Counted from the stretch's first letter, positions 37,596 through 48,337 are shown. The stretch: 64,000 bases of DNA from Paenibacillus baekrokdamisoli (GCF_003945345.1 NZ_AP019308.1:2852001-2916000); one strand, 5' to 3'. The notes: generated by a model from the letters alone, not told the origin. Made by a program: numbers and translations.

Positions 37596-38612
37596 TTAAT
37601 GCGTATAAGCAGATACGTTAGTTTTATCGACTGCATCATGGAGTGCAGCATTAAGCCCACTTGCAACAATATTGGCAATATCCTCAATAAACTGGTCAAT
37701 TTCCTTCGGCGTTACAAGCAAATCGTGACCAAGAGGCCCAAGCGCTTCGCGAACAAGCTGCAAACGATCATTCTCTTCCATCTGGTTAATCAGCCCAAAG
37801 ATATGATCGGTGTTCCCATTCTGATCCTTCACATGATTGCGCATAAGATCGATCGTATTATTAACGATCGTCGAAGCGTAGACCACGGTCGGCACACCGA
37901 TAGCGATAACAGGAACGCCTAATAATTCCTTTGTTAGGCCTTTTCTTTTATTCCCAATTCCCGATCCGGGATGAATACCCGTGTCGGCGATCTGTATGGT
38001 CGTATTTACACGTTCAAGCGCTTTTGAGGCAAGGGCATCAATTGCTATAATGACGTCCGGCTTAGCACGCTCTACGATCCCCTGAACGACATCGCTGGAT
38101 TCAATACCCGTAATTCCAAGTACCCCCGGAGCAATGGCACTGACATTGCGGTAGCCAGGAGCAACCTGATCCGGCATCAATTCAAAAAAATGGCGGGTCA
38201 CAAGCGTATTCTCTACCACGATGGGACCGAGCGCATCTGGCGTGACATTCCAATTTCCTAGTCCGACAATGAGTACATTCGCCGTTTTCCCAATCCCAAT
38301 TCGCTCAAGAAACGTTTCAAATTCCTGGGCAAGCTTAGTTGCAACTCGATCTTGTAAACCCGTATCCTGCTTTCTTAACTCAGGTACCTCAAACGTTACA
38401 TAATGACCAATCATCTTACCCATAAGCTGTGATCCCTGTTCGTCCACAATATCAAGCCTTGTGATCGTAATGCCATCATCCTCTATCACCTCAGATAACA
38501 CCCCTGGAATCGGCCCCTTGCCTCCGGATTCCACCATTTCCTTTGCCTCAAGTGCTAAATCGATACCGACGGTAAAACGCTGCAAATCAATATCATGCTC
38601 ATAATCATTCAT
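37596..38612 (-). CDS. gpr: Germination protease GPR
   Basis: A 338-residue member of the A25 protease family that degrades small acid-soluble spore proteins at germination; it is made as a zymogen in the forespore. The start region FTVGIDLALEAKEM matches the family's TDLA.EA motif; later DVIIAIDALASKALERVNTTIQ and GSGIGNKRKGL are family blocks. I chose the ATG at 38612, since family N-termini begin just before this motif; AAGGGG lies 13 nt upstream, so the ribosome binding site is weak. The longer frame to 38720 runs through the promoter region. Confidence 0.94.
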   Translation of the reverse strand: MNDYEHDIDLQRFTVGIDLALEAKEMVESGGKGPIPGVLSEVIEDDGITITRLDIVDEQGSQLMGKMIGHYVTFEVPELRKQDTGLQDRVATKLAQEFETFLERIGIGKTANVLIVGLGNWNVTPDALGPIVVENTLVTRHFFELMPDQVAPGYRNVSAIAPGVLGITGIESSDVVQGIVERAKPDVIIAIDALASKALERVNTTIQIADTGIHPGSGIGNKRKGLTKELLGVPVIAIGVPTVVYASTIVNNTIDLMRNHVKDQNGNTDHIFGLINQMEENDRLQLVREALGPLGHDLLVTPKEIDQFIEDIANIVASGLNAALHDAVDKTNVSAYTH

Positions 38613-38670
38613 CGCAATAAGGGCGCCCCTTCCAACAAAGTTTAAGTTAGTTTGCGATGACCGAAGAAGA

Positions 38671-38698
38671 TTTATGCGAAAGTAGGAGGAAATATACA
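38671..38698 (-). promoter_or_regulatory. Candidate forespore (sigma-G/F) promoter of gpr
   Basis: Minus strand: TGTATA (38693-38698), 16 bp, then CATAAAT-like -10 (38671-38676). This resembles the sigma-G/F pattern (-35 GYATA, -10 CATNHTA) and lies 60 bp before the gpr start; the spacing is 1-2 bp short. Confidence 0.35.
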
Positions 38699-38740
38699 AA
38701 TTCGATTGCTTAATAGCCACAATGACGAATCGTTCAGCTA

Positions 38741-38769
38741 TTGCAATTTGCCTATGCCCATGGTAGAAT
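38741..38769 (+). promoter_or_regulatory. Sigma-A promoter of rpsT
   Basis: TTGCAA (38741-38746), 17-bp spacer, TAGAAT (38764-38769), 56 bp before the rpsT start on the plus strand. It lies back to back with the gpr promoter. Confidence 0.65.
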
Positions 38770-38824
38770 GTTTCAAGTTGTGTTTGTTACAAAGGGGTTT
38801 CCCTTTTTACAGGAGGTGAATGCA

Positions 38825-39097
38825 ATGCCAAACATTAAATCCGCAGTGAAACGTGTAAAAACGATTGAAAAACGTCGCGCTTTGAACGCTTCGCAAAAAT
38901 CGGCTCTTCGTACAGCCGTTAAAGCCGCTGACCTAGCTGTTGTTGCTACTGATGTTGATGCTGCTAAAGCAGCTCTTATTCATGCAACAAAAAAACTGGA
39001 TAAAGCCGTTAATAAAGGCCTGATCCACAAAAATGCAGCTTCCCGCAAAAAGTCTCGCCTGGCGAAAAAGCTTAACGCTCTTTCGGCACAAGCCTAA
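38825..39097 (+). CDS. rpsT: Small ribosomal subunit protein bS20
   Basis: A 90-residue basic, helical protein that binds 16S rRNA during early 30S assembly. It starts [20 protein letters not shown] and ends with the conserved basic [12 protein letters not shown]. The ATG at 38825 follows AGGAGGTGAATGCA, a near-perfect ribosome binding site; the longer frame to 38741 is the leader. It is the only plus-strand gene in this block, placed between gpr and holA as in Bacillus. Confidence 0.98.
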   Translation: MPNIKSAVKRVKTIEKRRALNASQKSALRTAVKAADLAVVATDVDAAKAALIHATKKLDKAVNKGLIHKNAASRKKSRLAKKLNALSAQA

Positions 39098-39107
39098 TAA
39101 AAACTCA

Positions 39108-39146
39108 AGTCCTGCTCACCGCAATTGCGGTAAGCAGGACTTTTTT
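39108..39146 (+). terminator. Terminator of rpsT
   Basis: AGTCCTGCT and ACCGC pair with GCGGT and AGCAGGACT around an AATT loop, followed by six T. It can also act for holA on the other strand only weakly, since no T run follows there. Confidence 0.93.
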
Positions 39147-39177
39147 ATTGCCTTTTTTCCCTCCTATCCGTTGCTCT

Positions 39178-40200
39178 CTAGGTAGCAACAGATAAGAGAA
39201 AGAGTTCCAGTCCAAGCGTCTTATCGACTTGACCGGTCTTCATTTTATAATCCAGCTCAGCCAAACGGTTCAGATGTCCACCCAATACCTGCACAGATAG
39301 GCGCTTTGCTTTCTCAGCTGCCAGCTTTACCGCGTAAGGGTGAAGTCCAAGCTGTCCCGCCATTTGCTGAGGAGAGTAATGATGCCGCTCGAGCTCTTTT
39401 ATCTGAAGCATGATGCGGAGCTGTCTAGCCATTAATGCAGCAATCTTAATAGGTTCCTCTCGCCTTAGCAATAGCTCGCGATAAAGCTTGAGCGCCTTAT
39501 CGACCTGCTGGGAAGCCATCGAATCAATTAAAGCAAACACATCCTCCTCTACAGTCGAAGCGATAAGCTGCTCCACATCAATAGGACGGATTGTACCTCC
39601 TACGCCCGCATGTAAGCAGAGCTTGTCCACTTCATGAGCAAGCTGCTGCATATTCGTTCCCGTTCGCGAGAGCAGAAGCTCCGCAGCCTCACGGCTCATC
39701 TCTCTACCCTGCTCCTCAACCCGTTTGATTGTCCACTCGCGCAGTTCATTTTCCTGCAGCTCCTGAAAGGGAATAAGGGCATCCTGATCCTTCAGCAGCT
39801 TGACCACTTTACGACGTTCATCCAGCTTGTCCGCCATAACCTGAAAAACAATGACACTGCTCTCACAGGGCTGCTGCAAATAAGCAAGTAATCGATCCGT
39901 CTGATGATCAATCTTGCCCTCTTTACCTTGAGCCGCGGCTAAAACCGATTGATCGCGAATACTGACCAGCTTACGGGAAGCAAAGAACGGAAGCGTATCT
40001 GCCTCCGCGACAGCCTCCTCAATAGCAGTCTCTGATGTATCAAATTTCACAATACCTAGCTCGCGCTCATCCTCGGGCAGCAGCATGCTAATTAGCGTGG
40101 ATAGGAACTGTCTCATCCGATAGCGGTCTTTCCCATATAATACATAGACTGGGCGAAATTTGCCCGCCTTCCATTCCTTTATCGCTTCTTTCATTTCCAT
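39178..40200 (-). CDS. holA: DNA polymerase III subunit delta
   Basis: A 340-residue clamp-loader subunit that opens the sliding clamp. The N-terminal region FRPVYVLYGKDRYRMRQFLS and the later LPFFASRKLVSIRDQS, then the helical C-terminal domain with LLSRTGTNMQQLAHEVDKL, match HolA. The ATG at 40200 is chosen with AAGGAG 10 nt upstream; an ATG two codons later and a long upstream extension to 40326 are less likely. The gene is convergent with rpsT. Confidence 0.95.
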   Translation of the reverse strand: MEMKEAIKEWKAGKFRPVYVLYGKDRYRMRQFLSTLISMLLPEDERELGIVKFDTSETAIEEAVAEADTLPFFASRKLVSIRDQSVLAAAQGKEGKIDHQTDRLLAYLQQPCESSVIVFQVMADKLDERRKVVKLLKDQDALIPFQELQENELREWTIKRVEEQGREMSREAAELLLSRTGTNMQQLAHEVDKLCLHAGVGGTIRPIDVEQLIASTVEEDVFALIDSMASQQVDKALKLYRELLLRREEPIKIAALMARQLRIMLQIKELERHHYSPQQMAGQLGLHPYAVKLAAEKAKRLSVQVLGGHLNRLAELDYKMKTGQVDKTLGLELFLLSVAT

Positions 40201-40247
40201 TCTTGATCGACTCCTTATCCGCCGCACTTTTACACGTTCTGACATCA

Positions 40248-40285
40248 ACAAAGGGATGAAGTCTGTGATGACTTCATCCCTTTGT
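40248..40285. other. Perfect 16-bp hairpin upstream of holA
   Basis: ACAAAGGGATGAAGTC (40248-40263) pairs perfectly with GACTTCATCCCTTTGT (40270-40285) across a 6-nt loop. No T run follows on the minus strand (TTTGTTGATG), so it is not a standard terminator; it may end the anti-sigma operon with help, or stabilise an mRNA end. Confidence 0.6.
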
Positions 40286-40437
40286 CCCCGAACATCTATA
40301 TAAACATACGCAGGCAGTCGGTCCATGGTTCCGTCCTGCGAATGGTCATACGACGTTAAGGTCCCGTCCTATGACGTTTTCCGTTTGCTCCATTATACGC
40401 GAATATCACGTCATGTGTGCGGAAAACGCAAAAGAAA

Positions 40438-41577
40438 TTATTTGATTTGGGGCTGTTCCGATCCCGTGCTTATATCCACCACATATCCTGACTTACTCTT
40501 GCCGTCAGCTGAAGGCGTCTCATACGTGAGCGTCTTACTGTCCGGTGACCATAGCAGTGAATTAATCCCAGCCGTCCTTGCAGCACTTTGGAAAATCAAC
40601 GTATTGTCTTCCGCCATGTAAATTTGGAGGGTTTGGTCCACAACATAAGCCCTGTATTTGCCATCTGGTGAATTCGCTTGTAATTCCGTGTTAATAACAT
40701 TACTAACGCCTAGAGTAGCGTTTGTAGACTTTTCAGAATCTGCATCCGCAGCGAAGCCAGCTTTTCCATCTGTACTGGAAACCATCATTTTATCGGAATC
40801 CGTAGTATCAGCTGTATGATCCGAATTCGACTTATTCGGTACTGTTGTTTCAGATACTGAGAAATTGGGTGAAGTAACCTTATCTGAATTTTCTTGCATT
40901 TTCTCTTTGTACGTATGCTTCTCCAAAGGGGCTCCATTCGGATCCAGCGATTTGGTAGAAACCTCTCCTTGCTGATTCTTCATCGCTACACGTTCTTGTT
41001 GTTTAGACGCAGGCGCCTCCAGAGCGCTTACTTCCGAATCCGCCTTAGGTGAATCAGCAGAAGTAGTGGAGCTTGCCTCTGCAGTCAATGCCGTCGAATC
41101 CGGAGAAGAAGCTGAATCTGCAGTCATAGTGGATTCATTGCTCTTGTTAGATCCCGATTTAAGTGGATCCGCACCATTATAATTGACTAAGAATAAGCCT
41201 ACGACAACCCCTGCAGCAATGACGCCGCCAACAGCACGAAGCGAGAAGCGGTCTCTCCACCTTCCCCCCGTTCGATTGCTAACCTCTCTTCTATGAATCG
41301 TGGAGATTGGTTCCTTATTGTCAATAGATCCCATATTGTCGGAGACAGCACTGGCCTGAAGTTCATGAAGACGCGGTAAAATCGCATCAACCAAGCTATA
41401 GCTCGGCATCACTTTGGGCAGACTTTCAAGACCGGAAGATAGCAGCTGCAAGCGTTCAAACATGGCCGCACAGTTAGAGCAATGCCTTGTATGAGTCATC
41501 AAGATTTCGGCTTCCTTGTCATCAAGGTCACCATCTAGCTGCCGTTGCATATATTCCATCACCTCTTGACAATTCAT
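40438..41577 (-). CDS. Membrane anti-sigma factor with zinc-finger domain
   Basis: A 379-residue protein. The N-terminal ZAS-type zinc finger has Cys3 and HTRHCSNC (HX3CX2C), a single membrane helix follows (AVGGVIAAGVVVGLFLV, about residue 115), then a long Ser/Thr/Lys-rich extracellular linker and a C-terminal segment with SPDGKYRAYVV and LLWSPDSKTLTYE, which resembles WD40/TolB-like blades. Its start overlaps the sigma factor stop by 4 nt. It should hold the sigma factor inactive at the membrane until regulated proteolysis; the trigger is unknown. Confidence 0.9.
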   Translation of the reverse strand: MNCQEVMEYMQRQLDGDLDDKEAEILMTHTRHCSNCAAMFERLQLLSSGLESLPKVMPSYSLVDAILPRLHELQASAVSDNMGSIDNKEPISTIHRREVSNRTGGRWRDRFSLRAVGGVIAAGVVVGLFLVNYNGADPLKSGSNKSNESTMTADSASSPDSTALTAEASSTTSADSPKADSEVSALEAPASKQQERVAMKNQQGEVSTKSLDPNGAPLEKHTYKEKMQENSDKVTSPNFSVSETTVPNKSNSDHTADTTDSDKMMVSSTDGKAGFAADADSEKSTNATLGVSNVINTELQANSPDGKYRAYVVDQTLQIYMAEDNTLIFQSAARTAGINSLLWSPDSKTLTYETPSADGKSKSGYVVDISTGSEQPQIK

Positions 41578-42122
41578 CCTCGGACACCACCTTTCTGATA
41601 ATCGTGAAGGTACGTTTGCAGCTGCTGTCTGGCCCGGAAAAGATAAGATTTAACCGTATTGAGAGGCAGATCAAGAGAATCAGCAATTTCGTTATAGGAG
41701 AAATCCTGCAAGTACCTCAGCACCACTACTGCTCGGTGATGCTCTGGAAGCTTGTCGATTGCCTTCCTAATATCCTGTACTGCATAAGATGACAGCACTT
41801 CCTCCTCAACCGAATGCGAATCATGGAACACCATATCGTGCTCATCAATGGAGACAGTTGGTTTTGTGCGCCTAAACTTATCAATACAAATATTCGTAAC
41901 GATTCGCTGCACCCAAGTTTTAAACTGCGCTTTCTCTTCATAGGTACCGATCTTTGTATATATCCGGATAAGCGCTTCTTGCGCAGCATCCATCGCATCT
42001 TGCTCATTATTTAATATATAATAGGCAGTCCTGTACACATGATTTTCAATCTCTCGCAATAGAGAAATCAGAGCATCGCCATCGCCAGCTTGTGCGGCTT
42101 TTATTAGGCCGGGCTCTACCAC
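41574..42122 (-). CDS. ECF (extracytoplasmic function) RNA polymerase sigma factor, SigW-like
   Basis: A 182-residue sigma factor. Region 2 shows YYILNNEQDAMDAAQEALI and the -10-recognition TWVQRIVTNICIDKFRR; region 4 shows KLPEHHRAVVVLRYLQDFSY followed by NEIADSLDLPLNTVKSYLFRA, the -35-binding helix-turn-helix. The start is a GTG at 42122 with GGGGGA 6 nt upstream. It is translationally coupled to its anti-sigma gene by a 4-nt overlap. No clear ECF autoregulatory promoter was seen upstream. Confidence 0.94.
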   Translation of the reverse strand: MVEPGLIKAAQAGDGDALISLLREIENHVYRTAYYILNNEQDAMDAAQEALIRIYTKIGTYEEKAQFKTWVQRIVTNICIDKFRRTKPTVSIDEHDMVFHDSHSVEEEVLSSYAVQDIRKAIDKLPEHHRAVVVLRYLQDFSYNEIADSLDLPLNTVKSYLFRARQQLQTYLHDYQKGGVRG

Positions 42123-42345
42123 GGAGGCTCCCCCTCTCTTGCAACCTTTCAGACGGAAAGGTTCCTTATTATGTTGCAGTTCCCGATAAAATTCTTTAAA
42201 AAAAATTTAGGTTATAAAACACATTGCATTTCCATAAAAACAAACACATAGCTACCCTAAACAATAGCAGAAAAGTTGATTACCGTACACCCTCAGAATG
42301 CGATACCTTTCAAACATTTAGTCTTACTGGGAGCGTTATCCAATA
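42123..42345. other. Non-coding region upstream of the sigma factor gene
   Basis: No gene is visible. AACCTTTC (42144-42151) and GAAAGGTT (42157-42164) form an 8-bp hairpin with loop AGACG in the presumed 5' leader. A TATAAC-like -10 lies near 42210 without a convincing -35. Confidence 0.5.
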
Positions 42346-42408
42346 AAAAAAGGGATGCGATAACGTCGATAAGCTGGGCTTAAAACCCAGATTGCGAGCG
42401 TCGCATCA
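42346..42408 (-). terminator. Terminator of the hydroxyacid dehydrogenase gene
   Basis: On the minus strand GATGCGA pairs with TCGCATC at the base, with an inner CTGGG/CCCAG stem, followed by seven T (42346-42352). It lies 20 bp after the stop codon. Confidence 0.8.
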
Positions 42409-42428
42409 CCTTTTATAAAAAAGCCCAA

Positions 42429-43382
42429 TTAATATTCATTCTTTAAATCGACGAGGTTCACAGAAGGCGAGCCATCACTTATGTATGCCTTCAGATTCTC
42501 CATAAATATATCCATTGCTCGATCATCATAGGCGGTCGTAACTCCAGCTGTATGAGGTGTAATAATCACATTGTCCAGCCCCCAGAGAGGATGATCCACT
42601 GGAAGCGGCTCCTTTTCGAAGACATCCAGCCCTGCACCTGCTATCACATGATGCTCCAGCGCTTCGACAAGCGCTGCTGTATCCGTCGTTTTGCCACGAC
42701 CTATATTAATATAAAAAGCAGTTGGCTTCATCACAGCAAACTGTTCTTTACCAATAATATGCTCTGTATCTTTAGTAGAAGGAAGACAGTTTACGATATA
42801 ATCGCTTTTCTCCAAGACTTCTTGAAGCCCATCGATCGTATACATCGTATCAATCCCTTCCGCAGGCTGCCCGGATTTACGGACCCCCAGAACCGTCATG
42901 CGGAACGCTTTGGCTATTCTAGCCGTCTCCAGCCCTATAGCACCGACTCCCAATATTCCGATTGTGCGATTATGCATTTCTCCCATACCGTCTTTCCCCT
43001 CCCAAATGCGGGATTGCTGATTACGAATGGATAGATGCAGATGACGGGTGAAGGAGAGCAGCATGGAAAAAATCGTTTCTGATATCGGAAAAGGATGCAC
43101 GCCAGATGCATTCGTTAAATAAATACCATGTCTTTTGATCTCTTCAAGGGGTATATGATCAACACCTGCCCCAAAATGTTGTAACCATTTGAGTTTCAAT
43201 TCTTCACCGTACAGAAGTTTCTTGACCGCTTTATTCCAGCCAATAATAATCTCAGCATCAAGAAGATGCTCTTGCAAGGTTTCGGGATTGTCGCCGTTAA
43301 TGAAAGTCCATCCGGATGCTGCCTCCTGAATTCTCAAAACATGCTTCGGCTCAAGCTGTCTCGCCGCAACTATCTTCTTCAT
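42429..43382 (-). CDS. D-2-hydroxyacid dehydrogenase family protein
   Basis: A 317-residue NAD-dependent oxidoreductase that reduces a 2-keto acid or oxidises a D-2-hydroxyacid. The Rossmann motif is GILGVGAIGLETARIAK; catalytic residues lie in FYINIGRGKTTDTAALV (Arg), AGAGLDVFEKEPLP (Glu) and ITPHTAG (His). The ATG at 43382 is preferred to a GTG four codons earlier because that GTG overlaps the GAGGGTGG ribosome binding site. It is a single gene between the sigma locus and comEC. The substrate is not predictable. Confidence 0.9.
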   Translation of the reverse strand: MKKIVAARQLEPKHVLRIQEAASGWTFINGDNPETLQEHLLDAEIIIGWNKAVKKLLYGEELKLKWLQHFGAGVDHIPLEEIKRHGIYLTNASGVHPFPISETIFSMLLSFTRHLHLSIRNQQSRIWEGKDGMGEMHNRTIGILGVGAIGLETARIAKAFRMTVLGVRKSGQPAEGIDTMYTIDGLQEVLEKSDYIVNCLPSTKDTEHIIGKEQFAVMKPTAFYINIGRGKTTDTAALVEALEHHVIAGAGLDVFEKEPLPVDHPLWGLDNVIITPHTAGVTTAYDDRAMDIFMENLKAYISDGSPSVNLVDLKNEY

Positions 43383-43541
43383 CCTCGTCCCCACCCTCGC
43401 AAAAATTTAATTGAAATACTACCATTTACAGATAGGGGTGTCAAACAACACAGAAGAAGAGAGTTCATTTAAGAAGATTATTGGGAAGTTAAAACTTCAT
43501 CGGATTACGGAACTAGTACCGATTAGTTCGCTTCTCATGTA

Positions 43542-46244
43542 CTAGTTATTCACTACCTTTTGTCTCATTTGCAGCTGATTCTTCTCCGATATCCGAAATT
43601 GTACCTCTCCGTTTAAATCCGTGCGCTTTACCTGAGTTCCAGATGTTTCTAAACGTTCAAGCACATTAGTGTTAGGATGACCGTACAGATTATTACGACC
43701 GACCGAAATAACAGCCATATTGGGATGCCAATAAGCGAGCCACGCTTCAGATGAGGAGGTTTTGCTGCCGTGATGAGAGACTTTTAGCACATCGATAGAT
43801 TTATTCTGCTGCTGCTCAGGATGAAGCCTTTGGAACTGCGAAAGTAAAAAATCCTCTTCCGCTTTATCGGCATCTCCCGTAAGTATAAAGGTTCGATCAT
43901 AGAGGTGTAATAGCAGAGCAACGCTTTGACCATTCTGTTCCTTCACGGTTGGTATAAACGCAGTCTGGTTAATTGTGGTGTCGGGTGCGGCTCCAATTAG
44001 TTCAATGGTTGCATGCTCATCCATTTTCCAGCTCAAACCTCCTTCCGCGCGGTAGAGTGGAATATGATTCTCGACTGCCGTTTGAAGCACAGATTGGGCA
44101 TCAGGAGAGGGCTTATAGGTTCCATTCCATAATATTCTTTTTACAGGAATTTGCTTGAGAACCGCAGTTAAGCCTTTAATGTGGTCACTATCCAAATGTG
44201 ACAGCACAAGCAGGTCTATAGCATGAACACCTCGCTGCTGTAAAAGCGGCACCACCACCTTTTGCCCCACTTCAAATGGATCCCTGCGCTCTCTCCATTC
44301 ATCACCCGGCTTACGAAAAACGACCGATCCTCCGCCATCTATTAAAATATGCTTCCCGCTAGAAGTACGAATCAGAATAGAGTCGCCTTGTCCGACATCC
44401 AGAAAGCTTACATAAGCATCGTTATCCTTCCAATCCGGGTAATAAGCCCAAAGTAAGGGGATTACAAGTATCAATAAGCAAAATAAAGGAAGGAGCCTGC
44501 GGATTATAATATTCGGTTTGTAAGCTCCCTCTGACGAATACGGACTGATAAAAGGAATCGGTTCTGTTCGATCAAGTGGCTGTGTTTCTGTAAGATCACT
44601 TGCCTGCAAGGATTGAGATTGTGCAGATAAGGGGGAACCTTGCAATTCGTTGTTTGAATCGTATTCCAGTCCCTGCTCATTCGGTACTAGGTGTCGTCGG
44701 TTGAACGCACTTCGGAGCGTTGTTAAACTCACGGCTATTGCTGTATACATACAAAGTACCCAAATTAGTGAAGGTGTTGCCCATATCATACGGAAGCTCT
44801 GAATTTGGCTTAACTTCAGGACGAAACCAAAAGTTAGCTTGTTGCCAAGAATGGCAGCCATAGCAAGCAGGGATCCAGCCGGATGCCAAATGGCATCCAG
44901 AATAAGCGATGCTCCCCCCAGCGGCATCACGATGAAACTGATAAATGGCACAAGTACGAAATTCGCAAGTAAAGAGAGCAAATGAAATTGATTGAAATAA
45001 TAAACCGTTAACGGAAAGGAAATTGCTTGAGCTACGATGGTAACCGTAATGAGGTCAAACAGTGCTTTGGTCCGCGGTCCGCTTGGCAGCCATCTGCGTA
45101 CAGGCGGTACGCCTAAAATTAAACCAGCCGTCACTAGAAAGGACAGCTGAAAGCCAACATTGCTTAACATGTACGGATCCCATGCGAGCATGATCAGCGC
45201 AGCGGCGGCCAGCAAATGAAGGCCGTCCTTGAGCTTATCCATGCGAGCTGCCGCAAGGCCGAGCATGGCCATTATTCCGGCGCGCATCACCGATGGGGAA
45301 GCACCTGCGAGCAGCACATAGAAGGGCACTGCGACGATCATAAGGAGCAGCATCCGCTCGCGCGTCATGCGCAGCAGACGCAGTAGTCCGCTCAATACGT
45401 AGAGGAATACCGCTACGTGCAGGCCGGAGATCGCTAGAATATGTGTCAGCCCCAGCTGCGAAAACTGGCGGAACCGATCAGGGTCAAGATCGTCGCTTAT
45501 ACCGAGGACCAGCCCCTTCATGTATCCGGATTGTTCACCTGGGTATAAGGCATCCATGCGGTTGCCCAGCGCCGTTCGCATGGCATCGATGCGGCTGAGC
45601 ATTGATGCCATGCTGAAGCGAGCCCCTGCACTTGTATGCAAGGAGGCGGCTCCGCTTGCTTTGAAAAGCCAATGTATGCGCTGACTCTTCAAATAGCGGC
45701 GATAATCAAATCCGCCGAAGTTGGTCGCCTCAGTCGGCTGCGTCAGCTCGCCGGCTATGCTTATGCGTTCTCCACGCTGCCACCTCGCCGCGAGCGCGAG
45801 CTCCGTCTGCGCTGCAAGTCTTACCTGTACGAGCAGGCTTTCGCCGCTGATGTCCCGCACAGCCTGTTCCCCTGTGAGGCGGACGTCATTCGCCGTCATG
45901 CGGAACTGAACGCGGTCACCGTCAATCTCGACCGAGGAGCTTATCGCTCCTGTCACCTCCGCTTCATAGGAGGTAGTAGTGCCTGGTCCTGCAGAAATGA
46001 GTATCTCAGGGAGTGAGCTTACATTATGCGAATCCACCCATACACGCTCCCCAGCAGCGATGCCAAACGCCAATAAACAAGACACAGCGAGCGGCCAAGC
46101 TGTACGCTGTCGAAGCAGCATAGCCAGCCAAGCAGCAGCAAGCGAGCCTCCTGCTAGCAGAACCCCGCGGCTTTCGAGTCCGGCCGCAGCACAGCTGCCT
46201 AACAGCCAGCAGATTGTAAATAGGACAAGTGGTCTTCGCAGCAT
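43542..46244 (-). CDS. comEC: DNA internalization-related competence protein ComEC/Rec2
   Basis: A 900-residue polytopic membrane channel that brings single-stranded DNA into the cell during transformation. N-terminal hydrophobic helices and an OB-like DUF4131 region are followed by the Competence domain with many helices (LTHILAISGLHVAVFLYVLS, about residue 265) and a C-terminal metallo-beta-lactamase domain (DVGQGDSILI, then LSHLDSDHIKGL and KVSHHGSKTS), which may degrade the second strand. The ATG at 46244 has AAGGAGG 7 nt upstream; the frame start at 46328 lies in a terminator. The stop codon lies in a 9-bp hairpin, AACTAGTAC/GTACTAGTT. Confidence 0.95.
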   Translation of the reverse strand: MLRRPLVLFTICWLLGSCAAAGLESRGVLLAGGSLAAAWLAMLLRQRTAWPLAVSCLLAFGIAAGERVWVDSHNVSSLPEILISAGPGTTTSYEAEVTGAISSSVEIDGDRVQFRMTANDVRLTGEQAVRDISGESLLVQVRLAAQTELALAARWQRGERISIAGELTQPTEATNFGGFDYRRYLKSQRIHWLFKASGAASLHTSAGARFSMASMLSRIDAMRTALGNRMDALYPGEQSGYMKGLVLGISDDLDPDRFRQFSQLGLTHILAISGLHVAVFLYVLSGLLRLLRMTRERMLLLMIVAVPFYVLLAGASPSVMRAGIMAMLGLAAARMDKLKDGLHLLAAAALIMLAWDPYMLSNVGFQLSFLVTAGLILGVPPVRRWLPSGPRTKALFDLITVTIVAQAISFPLTVYYFNQFHLLSLLANFVLVPFISFIVMPLGGASLILDAIWHPAGSLLAMAAILGNKLTFGFVLKLSQIQSFRMIWATPSLIWVLCMYTAIAVSLTTLRSAFNRRHLVPNEQGLEYDSNNELQGSPLSAQSQSLQASDLTETQPLDRTEPIPFISPYSSEGAYKPNIIIRRLLPLFCLLILVIPLLWAYYPDWKDNDAYVSFLDVGQGDSILIRTSSGKHILIDGGGSVVFRKPGDEWRERRDPFEVGQKVVVPLLQQRGVHAIDLLVLSHLDSDHIKGLTAVLKQIPVKRILWNGTYKPSPDAQSVLQTAVENHIPLYRAEGGLSWKMDEHATIELIGAAPDTTINQTAFIPTVKEQNGQSVALLLHLYDRTFILTGDADKAEEDFLLSQFQRLHPEQQQNKSIDVLKVSHHGSKTSSSEAWLAYWHPNMAVISVGRNNLYGHPNTNVLERLETSGTQVKRTDLNGEVQFRISEKNQLQMRQKVVNN

Positions 46245-46270
46245 TACAGCCCCTCCTTTCTGCACCCAAC

Positions 46271-46358
46271 AAAAAAACCTCCAGCGCACGCCCTTGAAAA
46301 GAATCGCTAACCCGCGTTGGGCTAGCAAATTTCTCTACAATAGACGCAGCCAGAGGTT
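46271..46358 (-). terminator. Terminator between comEB and comEC
   Basis: On the minus strand AACCTC (46353-46358) pairs with GAGGTT (46277-46282) around a large loop with an inner TGCTAGCCC/GGGTTAGCG stem, followed by seven T. comEC therefore needs readthrough or a promoter of its own in the 170-bp gap. Confidence 0.7.
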
Positions 46359-46414
46359 CTTCCTCATCAACTACGATCGCCAATCTAAACGAATCTAAAC
46401 GAACAACAAAGCCG

Positions 46415-46945
46415 TTATGAAATCACATTCATCCCCGCCTGAGCTGGTGGCTCATAAGAAGGAAGGTTTCGGAAGATGATTCCCTTATTTTGCATAAGCT
46501 GAGTTACGTTGTCGCTGTCTTTCGGGTAAGAGCGATGATAAACGATTTCTTTGACCCCGCTGTTAGCAAGCATATTCGCACAAGTCCAGCATGGCTGATC
46601 GGTTACATAAACGGTTGACCCTTCCCGGTCAATCCGATCGGTGAAAAGAAGTAGATTCTGCTCCGCATGAATGGTACGAATGCAGCGTTGTTTCTTCACC
46701 ATCTGCTCCTGTCCATCCAGCAGCTTCACTTCAAGCTCCTCCACGATCATACAGCCTGCTTCCGAGCAGTCAGAAACGCCCATTGGTGCTCCATTATAGG
46801 CAGTCCCGAGCAGTTTCTTCCCTTGGACGAGCAATGCGCCCACATGCCTGCGTGGACAACGGGAACGCGTCGAGACCATGTATGCGATATCCAAAAAGTA
46901 AGTGTCCCAATCTTTACGCGAGCTGTCTTGTAATTCCGTCACCAT
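46415..46945 (-). CDS. comEB: dCMP deaminase ComEB
   Basis: A 176-residue cytidine/deoxycytidylate deaminase. Zinc and catalytic residues lie in TIHAEQNLLLF (His, Glu) and DQPCWTCANMLANSG (two Cys). It converts dCMP to dUMP; in Bacillus the gene lies in the comE operon but is not needed for transformation. A GGAAG box lies about 10 nt before the ATG. It is 30 nt downstream of metY. Confidence 0.93.
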   Translation of the reverse strand: MVTELQDSSRKDWDTYFLDIAYMVSTRSRCPRRHVGALLVQGKKLLGTAYNGAPMGVSDCSEAGCMIVEELEVKLLDGQEQMVKKQRCIRTIHAEQNLLLFTDRIDREGSTVYVTDQPCWTCANMLANSGVKEIVYHRSYPKDSDNVTQLMQNKGIIFRNLPSYEPPAQAGMNVIS

Positions 46946-46975
46946 CGAAGCTCTTCTTCCTTTCTTTCCTATCGA

Positions 46976-48268
<1,293 letters not shown>

Positions 48269-48337
48269 TTAAGAAATCCTCCTCGCTGGAATGGGTGGTC
48301 AGACAGCTTTTTCCACATCTGCACCATTGTCTCACAA

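Noticed and set aside
40248..40285. Intrinsic terminator for the anti-sigma gene
   Set aside because: The stem is perfect but no T run follows on either strand, so it was recorded only as a hairpin.
45636..46016. 126-residue plus-strand frame
   Set aside because: Antisense to the N-terminal part of comEC, no ribosome binding site, no recognisable motif.
48269..48337. S-box (SAM) riboswitch before metY
   Set aside because: The gap is only 69 bp and shows none of the conserved S-box segments.
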